Source of the DNA: Marmoricola sp. URHB0036
GTDB taxonomy: Bacteria; Actinomycetota; Actinomycetes; Propionibacteriales; Nocardioidaceae
Direction of reading: 5' to 3'
NCBI RefSeq assembly: GCF_000426045.1
Contig: NZ_AUEP01000020.1
Location: 21,016 to 85,015, forward strand
Length of the DNA stretch: 64,000 nucleotides
Shown here: one piece after another, positions 16,166-22,894 of the stretch
Position numbering within the stretch: the first letter of the stretch is position 1
Layout: each line of letters starts with the position of its first letter
The notes under the pieces: generated by a model
Told to the model about the DNA's origin: nothing
Seen by the model: the letters and a program-made list of their open reading frames with translations, nothing else
The model's database searches: none
Translations under genes and position numbers: made by a program

Positions 16166-17563
16166 TCAGGTCGTGGCCACTCCGAGCAGCCCGGCGGCGA
16201 GCCCGAGGAGTGCGCAGACGCCCAGGGTGCGCAGCACCGTCCACCGCAGCCGGAACAGGAGTGCGGCCGCGACGAGCGCGACGCCGAGCGACAGCGGCTT
16301 GAACGTGCCCAGCTGCGGCACTGGCAGGTGCACCGGCCCCCACACCACCACCTCGACGTCGCCGAACAGGGTGGCAAGCGCGAAGACGACCGCGAGGTTG
16401 GCGATGACGCCGACCACCGCCGCGGTGATGCCGGTCAGCGCGGCCGAGAGGGACTGGTTGCCGCGCAGCCGTTCGACGAACGGCGCGCCCAGGAAGACCA
16501 GCGTGAAGCTCGGGACGAAGATGAGCACGGTGCACAGGACGCTGCCGACGAGGAAGCCGACCCAGGGATCCATCCCCGCCGGCGGGTGCCGGTAGCCAGC
16601 GATGCCGGCCACGAACTGGGTGACCATGATCAGCGGCCCGGGGGTGGTCTCGGCCAGCGCGAGGCCACGGACCATCTCACCGGGCGCCAGCCAGCCGTAC
16701 ACGACGACCGCCTGGTGGGAGATGTAGGAGAGCAGGGCGTAGGCGCCACCGAAGGAGACCAGGCTGGAGACGGTCCACAACCGGACCCCGTCGGTGAAGA
16801 CGGTCCCGGTGCCGGTGGCCGCGACCACGAGCCCGACCGGAACGGCCCAGGCGACCACGCCGATGACCAGGACCTTGCACGCATAGGAGCGGCTGGGTCG
16901 GGCGTGGCGCAGGGCGTCGTCGGGAACCAGCGGAGGCGGACCGTCGACCGTCCTCGTGTGGTCACCGGGCCGCCGCATGGTCTGCGGCGCCCACCGGCCC
17001 AGCGCCCAGCCAATGGCGCCTGCGGCCGCGACCACGAGCGGGAACGGGACCGCGAACACGGTCAGGCCCACGAAAGCCGCGACCGCGAGGGTCACGAGCG
17101 CCGGATGGGTCAGCGAGCGGCCGCCGACCCGGACGACCGCCTGAGCCACGATCGCCAGGACCGCTGGGGCCAGCCCCGCGAACAGGGCGGCGACCAGGGT
17201 CGAGTCGCCGGCCGCCAGGTAGACCGCGGTCAGCCCCAGCAGCGCCACGAACCCGGGCAGCACGAACAGGACACCGGCGACCAGGCCTCCGCGGACCCCG
17301 TTGAGCAACCAGCCGACGTAGATGGAGAGCTGCTGAGCCTCCGGCCCCGGCAGCAACGTGCAGTAGGACAGCGCGTGCAGGAACCGTTGCTGGCCGATCC
17401 AGCGCTTCTCGTCCACCAGGGTGCGCTGCATGACCGAGATCTGGCCCGCCGGACCGCCGAAGGTCTGGAGTGAGATGCCGAACCACGCCTTGGTCGCCTC
17501 GCGCAGTGGAAGGGCGTCACCGCCGAGGACAGGCGTCGGCTCGTCACCCAGCTCGCTCGTCAC
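16166..17563 (-). CDS. chrA: chromate transporter, ChrA family
   Basis: A 465-residue CHR-superfamily protein with two homologous halves and about 10-12 helices. The N-terminal half carries FGGPAGQISVM, LSYCTLLPGPEAQQL and a following hydrophobic block. The C-terminal half repeats the pattern (LVSFGGAYALLSYISHQAV and LAETTPGPLIMVTQFVAG). ChrA exports chromate, or in some lineages sulfate. It is divergent from an ArsR-arsenate reductase fusion, with a 16-bp operator-like palindrome between the two genes. Start GTG 17563. Confidence 0.85.
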   Translation of the reverse strand: MTSELGDEPTPVLGGDALPLREATKAWFGISLQTFGGPAGQISVMQRTLVDEKRWIGQQRFLHALSYCTLLPGPEAQQLSIYVGWLLNGVRGGLVAGVLFVLPGFVALLGLTAVYLAAGDSTLVAALFAGLAPAVLAIVAQAVVRVGGRSLTHPALVTLAVAAFVGLTVFAVPFPLVVAAAGAIGWALGRWAPQTMRRPGDHTRTVDGPPPLVPDDALRHARPSRSYACKVLVIGVVAWAVPVGLVVAATGTGTVFTDGVRLWTVSSLVSFGGAYALLSYISHQAVVVYGWLAPGEMVRGLALAETTPGPLIMVTQFVAGIAGYRHPPAGMDPWVGFLVGSVLCTVLIFVPSFTLVFLGAPFVERLRGNQSLSAALTGITAAVVGVIANLAVVFALATLFGDVEVVVWGPVHLPVPQLGTFKPLSLGVALVAAALLFRLRWTVLRTLGVCALLGLAAGLLGVATT

Positions 17564-17592
17564 TCGCGGCGCCGGCCTCTCGCTCGTGTTCC

Positions 17593-17608
17593 ATCAAACT
17601 CGTTTGAT
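17593..17608. promoter_or_regulatory. ArsR-type operator between chrA and the arsR-arsC fusion
   Basis: ATCAAACTCGTTTGAT has 7-base inverted arms (ATCAAAC / GTTTGAT) around a 2-base centre, the ATCAA-N6-TTGAT form bound by ArsR/SmtB regulators. It is 16 bases upstream of the GTG start of the ArsR gene and 30 bases from chrA, so it could control both. Confidence 0.65.
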
Positions 17609-17624
17609 GTATCTTGGAGCCGTG

Positions 17625-18395
17625 GTGTCCACCCGTCAAGTATCGGCGCCGCCGGCGTTCGTCCGGTTGACCGCCCACCCGCTGCGCTGGCAGCTCCTCA
17701 CCGCTCTGGCGGAGAGCGACTACCGGGTTCGCGAGCTGGTGACACTGCTCGACGAGCCGCAGAACCTGCTCTCCTACCACCTTCGCCTGCTGCGCGACGG
17801 AGGCCTGGTCGGCGCCACCCGAAGCAGCTACGACGGCCGCGACAGCTACTACCACCTCGACCTGGATCGCTGTGCTGAGGCCTTGGCCGAGACCGGCGCG
17901 GCCCTGCACCCCTCCCTGCACCCCACGCAGCACCGCGGTAGGACCAGGCGACAGCCTGACCGACCCGCCGACGTGCTCTTCGTGTGCACCGGCAACAGCA
18001 TCCGCTCACCCATCGCCGAGGCCCTGCTGCGTCACCACGGCGCAGCCAGCGTTCGCGTGACCAGTGCCGGCACCCGACCCAAGCCCGAGCTGCACCCCCA
18101 CACGGTTCGGGTCCTGGACGAGCGGTTCGGCATCGACGTCACCAGCCAGCGGCCCCGGGGCCTCACCACGCTGAACAGGCGCCGGTTCGACCACGTGGTC
18201 ACCCTGTGCGACAGAGCCCGTGAGACATGCCCCGAGTTCGCCCACACCCCACGCCGGACTCACTGGAGCATCCGCGATCCCGCCGCGACGAGCGGCTCGG
18301 CACGCGCCAGCTACGCCGTCTTCCAGCAGGTCGCTGCGGACATCGACACCCGCATCAGGCACCTGCTCCCGTCTCTCGGCATTCACCGCCACTGA
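17625..18395 (+). CDS. ArsR-type regulator fused to a low-MW phosphatase/arsenate reductase
   Basis: A 256-residue fusion. Residues ~5-90 are an ArsR winged helix (LTAHPLRWQLLTAL, recognition helix NLLSYHLRLLRDGGLV). Residues ~117-250 are a low-molecular-weight phosphotyrosine-phosphatase/ArsC domain with CTGNSIRS (Cys121, Arg127) and a late Asp in IRDPAATSG. The ArsR part lacks the arsenite-binding ELCVC motif. It may sense another signal or use the phosphatase domain. GTG 17625 is chosen because GGAG lies 5 bases before it and the operator would otherwise overlap the coding region. It is divergent from chrA. Confidence 0.8.
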   Translation: MSTRQVSAPPAFVRLTAHPLRWQLLTALAESDYRVRELVTLLDEPQNLLSYHLRLLRDGGLVGATRSSYDGRDSYYHLDLDRCAEALAETGAALHPSLHPTQHRGRTRRQPDRPADVLFVCTGNSIRSPIAEALLRHHGAASVRVTSAGTRPKPELHPHTVRVLDERFGIDVTSQRPRGLTTLNRRRFDHVVTLCDRARETCPEFAHTPRRTHWSIRDPAATSGSARASYAVFQQVAADIDTRIRHLLPSLGIHRH

Positions 18396-18417
18396 GCCAC
18401 GACACGCAGGGGTTTCT

Positions 18418-18792
18418 GTGCCCGCACCCGAGCAGTACGCCAGCGTCCGCTACGTCGTGGACGACGTGGAAGCGGCCATCGCCTTCTACACCACCCACCT
18501 GGGCTTCACCGTGAAGACCCACCCGGCGCCGGCGTTCGCCGACGTCGTACGCGGCCCGTTGCGGCTCCTGCTGTCGGGGCCTGCCAGCTCCGGAGCGCGC
18601 GCCACACCGAGCGACGCCGACCGCGCCGGCCGCAACCGCATCCATCTCGTCGTCGACGACCTCGACGCCGAGGTCACCGGACTGCGCGAGGCCGGCGTCC
18701 GTTTCCGTAGCGAGGTGGTGACCGGGCCGGGCGGTCGCCAGATCCTGCTCGAGGACCCCGCGGGCAACTTGGTCGAGCTGTTCGAGAACTGA
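18418..18792 (+). CDS. VOC-family protein (glyoxalase/bleomycin resistance fold)
   Basis: A 124-residue protein with two beta-alpha-beta-beta-beta modules. The first has VRYVVDDVEAAIAFYTTHLGF; the second has HLVVDDLDAEVTGLREAG and ends in the typical DPAGNLVELFE with the metal-ligand Glu. The usual first ligand position reads RYVV, so metal binding may be partial. It is likely an antibiotic-binding protein or small dioxygenase-like enzyme. GTG 18418 follows GCAGGGG, and it lies 22 bases after the ArsR-ArsC gene. Confidence 0.75.
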   Translation: MPAPEQYASVRYVVDDVEAAIAFYTTHLGFTVKTHPAPAFADVVRGPLRLLLSGPASSGARATPSDADRAGRNRIHLVVDDLDAEVTGLREAGVRFRSEVVTGPGGRQILLEDPAGNLVELFEN

Positions 18793-18910
18793 CCCACTTG
18801 TCCGCTGCGTCCTCAGGCCGCACGTGTTCAGGTTCACGACAGGTCCGGGTGTCTAGCCTGCGGCTCGTGGCGCAACGTGTCGCGACCGGCAACCCGCCTA
18901 GGCTGACCCG

Positions 18911-19582
18911 ATGCACGTAGTGGTGGTCGACGATGAGCCACGCATGGTCGAGCTGATCACCGGCTATCTCACCGAGAACGACGTCCAGGTCACCGGTGCT
19001 CACGACGGCACCAGCGCCCTGTTCGCTGCCCGCCAGGCCGACGTCGACGCCGTCGTACTCGATCTCATGCTGCCCGGGATGAGCGGCACCGAGGTCTGCC
19101 AACAGCTGCGCCGCGAGGGCAACGACGTACCCATCCTGATGCTCACCGCCCGCGGGACGGTCGCCGAACGCGTCGCCGGACTCGAGGCGGGCGCCGACGA
19201 CTACCTGGTCAAGCCGTTCGCGCTGGAGGAGCTGCATGCCCGACTGCGTGCCATCGGCCGCCGCCGCGACCCCGAGGACACCCGCTTGACCGTGGGCGAC
19301 GTGGTGATGGACGAAGGGGACCGGCGGGTCTGGGTCCACGAGGAAGAGGTGAACCTGTCTCGGCGCGAGTTCGACATGCTTCATTCCCTGATGTCGGCCC
19401 GTGGACGCGTGGTGAGCCGCGACCGCCTCTACGACGACGTCTGGGACTTCGAGGTCGACATCTCCAGCAACGCCATGGACGTGCACATGTCCCGCCTGCG
19501 ACGTGCGCTGGCCGCCTCCGACCAGGTCACCATCCGCACCCTGCGCGGAGTCGGGTACCGCCTCGAGATCACCACGCGATGA
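18911..19582 (+). CDS. OmpR/PhoB-family response regulator
   Basis: A 223-residue regulator. The receiver domain has Asp51 (LDLMLPG), Thr in LTARG and Lys101 (YLVKPF). The C-terminal winged-helix domain at ~125-222 contains LSRREFDMLHSLM and the RGVGYRL end motif. The paired kinase gene starts 27 bases downstream. A TAGGCT -10 box at 18899-18904 ends 6 bases before the ATG, so the mRNA is probably leaderless. Confidence 0.88.
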   Translation: MHVVVVDDEPRMVELITGYLTENDVQVTGAHDGTSALFAARQADVDAVVLDLMLPGMSGTEVCQQLRREGNDVPILMLTARGTVAERVAGLEAGADDYLVKPFALEELHARLRAIGRRRDPEDTRLTVGDVVMDEGDRRVWVHEEEVNLSRREFDMLHSLMSARGRVVSRDRLYDDVWDFEVDISSNAMDVHMSRLRRALAASDQVTIRTLRGVGYRLEITTR

Positions 19583-19609
19583 GCCCCGCCCTGATGTCAT
19601 GAGCCGGAG

Positions 19610-20974
19610 ATGAGCCTGTGGAGCCGCCTGTTCGGTGACCGACCGATCGTGACCCGGCTCGTGGTGGCGGTGGCGGCGACCATGACGGTGGTCCTGGTGC
19701 TGGCTGGGGCGTTCGTGTACTGGCGCGTCGAGTTCGCCCTCAACCGCCAGCTCAACCAGGACCTGGACGCCTACCACGCCGTGGTCATCCGAAACCTGTC
19801 CACCGGCGCCACCCCGCCGACCGACACTCCGGGGCAGAGCTACCAGGTCTACGACCGAGCCGGCCGCGTCGTCGGTGGCGACGCCCGGACCCGACTCAGC
19901 GACATCGAGACAGTCATCGGCGTCCGCGCCGGCGAGACCGTCCGTCAGGACGTGGGCAGCATGCTGCCACCCTCGAACCGGCCCTACCGCGTCCTCACCT
20001 CCCGGGTTCGAACCCCCGCCGGATCCGTCGTCGTCTCCTCGGCGATCAGCCGGCGCAAGCACGACGAAGCGCTGCGCGAGCTGCTGGCGCAGCTCGTCAT
20101 CGCCGACCTGGCCACCCTGGTCGCGGCGTCCCTGGTCGGGTACGGCGTCGCCCGCGCTGCACTGCGGCCGGTGGAGCGGTACCGTCGTGCCGCCGAGCGT
20201 GCCGGCGACGCGCCGGTACTTCCGGTGGACCCGAGCCATGACGACGAGATCACCCGACTCGGCCACACGCTGAACGCACTCCTGGCCCGGATCAGCACCG
20301 CAAACGAACGCGAGCGCCAGTTCCTTGCCGACACCTCCCACGAGCTCAGGTCACCGCTCTCGGTCATGCGCACCGAGCTCGAGATGGCGCTGCGGCGTCC
20401 GCGGCCACCGGACGAGACGAAGGCAGCCCTGGAGTCGCTCCAGGACCAGGTCGAGCGGCTCATCGCGGTCTCCAACGCACTGCTCGACCTCGAGGAGGTG
20501 CGCGCCGGAGACACGCTCGACGGCGAGCAGGTCGACACCGGAGTGCTCATTGCCGACCTCGTCGGGCGCTACCAGGCCGAAGCAGCAGTGCTGGGCCGTC
20601 GCATCGAGGCCCGGTCGCCTGGTGGCACAGCTGAGGGGCCCTCGACCGACGTGGTCGTGACGGGCAACCGGCACTGGCTCGACCTTGCCCTGGGCAACCT
20701 CGTCTCCAACGCGCTGCGCTACGGCGACGGCACCGTCACCATCGCCGCCACGGACACCGGTGACCGGGTCCGGCTCACCGTCAGCGACGAGGGCACCGGC
20801 TTTGCGCCCGACTTCGTCGGCAAGGCGTTCGACAGGTTCACGCGCGCCGAGTCCAGTCGCACCAGTCGGGGCACCGGTCTGGGTCTGTCCCTGGTCCAGG
20901 CCGTCGCCCATGCACACGGAGGTACGGCGGCGATCGACGGCAGCAGTGTGGCGCTGGACCTGCCCGTTAGCTAG
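19610..20974 (+). CDS. membrane sensor histidine kinase, partner of the OmpR-type regulator
   Basis: A 454-residue kinase. One helix near the N-terminus (~residues 15-39) and a second at ~160-182 enclose an extracytoplasmic sensor of about 120 residues. A HAMP domain follows, then HisKA with His244 in DTSHELRSPL, and HATPase_c with NLVSNALRYG, DEGTGF and GTGLGLSLV. With the regulator 27 bases upstream it forms a two-component system. The signal is unknown. Its stop overlaps a degenerate gene remnant on the other strand. Confidence 0.88.
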   Translation: MSLWSRLFGDRPIVTRLVVAVAATMTVVLVLAGAFVYWRVEFALNRQLNQDLDAYHAVVIRNLSTGATPPTDTPGQSYQVYDRAGRVVGGDARTRLSDIETVIGVRAGETVRQDVGSMLPPSNRPYRVLTSRVRTPAGSVVVSSAISRRKHDEALRELLAQLVIADLATLVAASLVGYGVARAALRPVERYRRAAERAGDAPVLPVDPSHDDEITRLGHTLNALLARISTANERERQFLADTSHELRSPLSVMRTELEMALRRPRPPDETKAALESLQDQVERLIAVSNALLDLEEVRAGDTLDGEQVDTGVLIADLVGRYQAEAAVLGRRIEARSPGGTAEGPSTDVVVTGNRHWLDLALGNLVSNALRYGDGTVTIAATDTGDRVRLTVSDEGTGFAPDFVGKAFDRFTRAESSRTSRGTGLGLSLVQAVAHAHGGTAAIDGSSVALDLPVS

Positions 20975-21122
20975 GCGGCATGTCCACGGTGATCGGACCG
21001 GGGGGCCCGACACCCGCCGTGGTGGTGACGGTGAAGGTCACGTCCTTGGCGCCCCGCGGGACCGGGCGGGGAACAGCACCTTGCCGATCAGCTCCTCCTT
21101 GAGGTCGACCGGGACCGGGCTA
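20967..21122 (-). pseudogene. frameshifted remnant of a beta-rich protein
   Basis: The minus strand here reads DLKEELIGKVLFPARSRG in one frame and then, after a one-base shift, GAKDVTFTVTTTAGVGPPGP and a short end PITVDMPPS. Together they look like one protein's C-terminus broken by a frameshift. No start or N-terminal part is present. The piece overlaps the stop codons of the convergent kinase gene and of the gene on its 5' side. I do not recognise the family. Confidence 0.4.
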
Positions 21123-21395
21123 GCGATGTTGCCGTGCCGGGAAAGCGCCGCGCTCGGAGTTCACACCGGTGACGTCGGTCGGCGTCACCGAGATGAGTGT
21201 CGTGCCCAGGTCGCGGACCCTGGCCAGCAGGCCGTGCAGCTCGGACTGGTCGCGCACCGCACCGCGCAGGATGGTCGACCCGTCGTCCTCGTGGATGAGG
21301 GTGAATCCGTCGAACCAGCTCGACCAGCGCTCGTCGAGATGTCCGCGGAGGCGCAGGTCGTAGGACGCGGGGGCGTCGGGTGACGGGGTGGTCAT
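21120..21395 (-). CDS. hypothetical small protein
   Basis: A 91-residue soluble protein, last gene of a three-gene leftward operon. It begins in an ATGA overlap with the DUF2306 gene. It has a regular alpha/beta pattern (YDLRLRGHLDERWSSWFDGF and LHGLLARVRDLGTTLISVTP). Similar short proteins are common in actinobacteria beside membrane proteins; I cannot assign a function. Confidence 0.65.
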   Translation of the reverse strand: MTTPSPDAPASYDLRLRGHLDERWSSWFDGFTLIHEDDGSTILRGAVRDQSELHGLLARVRDLGTTLISVTPTDVTGVNSERGAFPARQHR

Positions 21396-22075
21396 GACGC
21401 ACCGGCCAGGGCCGTGCGCCCACTCGTCGTCCGCCGACGCGCAGGGCGGCGGATGACCCACTCGGCAACGGCGAGGTTGATGGCCCACGCCGCCGCCATC
21501 ATCAGGTCGTGGTTGGCGACCCCGGTGCCGAAGAGTGCTTCGCCGAACCCGACGGTGAACACCTGGGTTCCGGCACCGAGCGCGAGCGCGTAGGCGCGGG
21601 TCATCCACGCCCGGTGCCGGGTGACGTCGCGGCGCCGAATGGCCGCCAGCCCCAGGATGACGGCGGCGCCCATCACGGCGCTGACCACCAGGCGGGTCAC
21701 CCACAAGATGTCGCCCGTGCCGGCTTTCTGCGCGTAGGCCAGGGTCATCCACAACCCGGAGAACGCGACCGCCAGGCCCAGAACCACCAGGAGCCGTCCG
21801 GTGCGGCGGTGCCACCCCGGGTGGCTGCGACGCAGCCGGCCGGAGAACTGGAACGCCCCGAAGATCGCGTAGGCGATGGCGGACGCGACGTGGATGACCA
21901 GCGGGACCGGGGACGCGGCGAACCGCGGGTCGCTGGGGAGAACCTCGGGTCCACCGAGCACCTCGACGAGGCGGCCGGCGCCACCCGCGATCGGGATGAG
22001 CGCCAGCGCCAGGAGGGCGGGAGGAATCCACCACCCGGTCCGGACGACCCGTCCAGGAGCTGGTGCCTGGTTCAT
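21392..22075 (-). CDS. DUF2306-type membrane protein
   Basis: A 227-residue integral membrane protein with about seven helices. The family features are FGAFQFSGRLRRSHPGWHRRTGR and the following helix, then RRDVTRHRAWMTRAYAL, giving conserved His and Arg residues at helix ends as in DUF2306. Function is unknown. It overlaps both neighbours by 4 bases (ATGA), a tightly coupled operon. Confidence 0.75.
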   Translation of the reverse strand: MNQAPAPGRVVRTGWWIPPALLALALIPIAGGAGRLVEVLGGPEVLPSDPRFAASPVPLVIHVASAIAYAIFGAFQFSGRLRRSHPGWHRRTGRLLVVLGLAVAFSGLWMTLAYAQKAGTGDILWVTRLVVSAVMGAAVILGLAAIRRRDVTRHRAWMTRAYALALGAGTQVFTVGFGEALFGTGVANHDLMMAAAWAINLAVAEWVIRRPARRRTTSGRTALAGAS

Positions 22076-22767
22076 GCGACACCGACAGTGCTGGGCGCCG
22101 TGGCAGCCTCAGCGGCGGTCGGGGCGATGGTCTCCTCGACCCTGGCGACCTTCCACAGCGAGTAACCCAGGGCGATCATGGCGATGCCGTTGGGGAATGC
22201 CAGCAGCCGGTAGAGCGCGTCCGGCATCAGCGCCAGAGCGCCGGTGGCCACGCCTGCGACGGCGAGCAGAGCGGCGGCCCAGCGGGTCAGGACATCAGCG
22301 CGGAACAGGGCGATGCCGAACAGCAGGCTGCCGACCAGGAAGGCGAGGCCGCCGACCTTCATCACGGTAGCGAGCGCCCCGATGTCGCCGTGCACGGTGC
22401 CGCGACTGGTGTTGACGGCGATCGCGTCGTTGACGAAACCGGCACTGGAGGTGGCCACCTCCGGGAGCACGTAGGCGGCGGTGAACGAGACGCAGATGAT
22501 GCTGAGATACCCCGCAGCGAACACCAGGTAGCCGATCAGCCCGAGGAGCCCGTTCTTGCGGACCTGGTGCAGGTACATGCCGGTGATGCCGGCCAGCGCC
22601 AGTACGCCCATGAGCAGCTTCAACGAGTCGCGGACGTAGACGTCGGTGGTCTGGATGGAAGTCGCGCTCAGCTGCGGGTGGTTGATCTGGACGCCGATGA
22701 AGATGGCACCAGCGGCAGCGGCGGCGATGCCGGCCCAGCGGGTCAGCCTGTTCGGGGTGATGGTCAT
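22072..22767 (-). CDS. hypothetical membrane protein, first gene of operon
   Basis: A 231-residue protein with six to seven predicted helices. It starts MTITPNRLTRWAGIAAAAAG and has a periplasmic or cytosolic loop with FVNDAIAVNTSRG. It resembles DUF4386-like actinobacterial membrane proteins, but that is a weak match by eye. SD AGAGGGA precedes the ATG. A -10-like TAGGTT (22819-22824, minus strand) and an operator-like repeat just upstream suggest activation by the LuxR regulator encoded next to it. Confidence 0.65.
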   Translation of the reverse strand: MTITPNRLTRWAGIAAAAAGAIFIGVQINHPQLSATSIQTTDVYVRDSLKLLMGVLALAGITGMYLHQVRKNGLLGLIGYLVFAAGYLSIICVSFTAAYVLPEVATSSAGFVNDAIAVNTSRGTVHGDIGALATVMKVGGLAFLVGSLLFGIALFRADVLTRWAAALLAVAGVATGALALMPDALYRLLAFPNGIAMIALGYSLWKVARVEETIAPTAAEAATAPSTVGVA

Positions 22768-22851
22768 GTCGGGATCCCTCTTCGGTAGTCCGCGGCGGGT
22801 CCCGCGGGGGTACCTGGAACCTAGGGACGGGCGGGGATCGGCCGCGTCACC

Positions 22852-22875
22852 ACATGATGTGATTCACGATGTGAC
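22852..22875. promoter_or_regulatory. candidate activator site upstream of the membrane operon
   Basis: The palindrome CACATGATGTG (22852-22862) is followed by TCACGATGTGA (22865-22875), and GATGTGA repeats directly with a 12-base period. The site sits about 10 bases upstream of where the -35 should be for the -10 TAGGTT at 22819-22824. That is the usual place for a transcriptional activator, and the MalT-like LuxR gene ends 19 bases away. Confidence 0.5.
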
Positions 22876-22894
22876 ATCGGGGCCCAGCCGGGGC

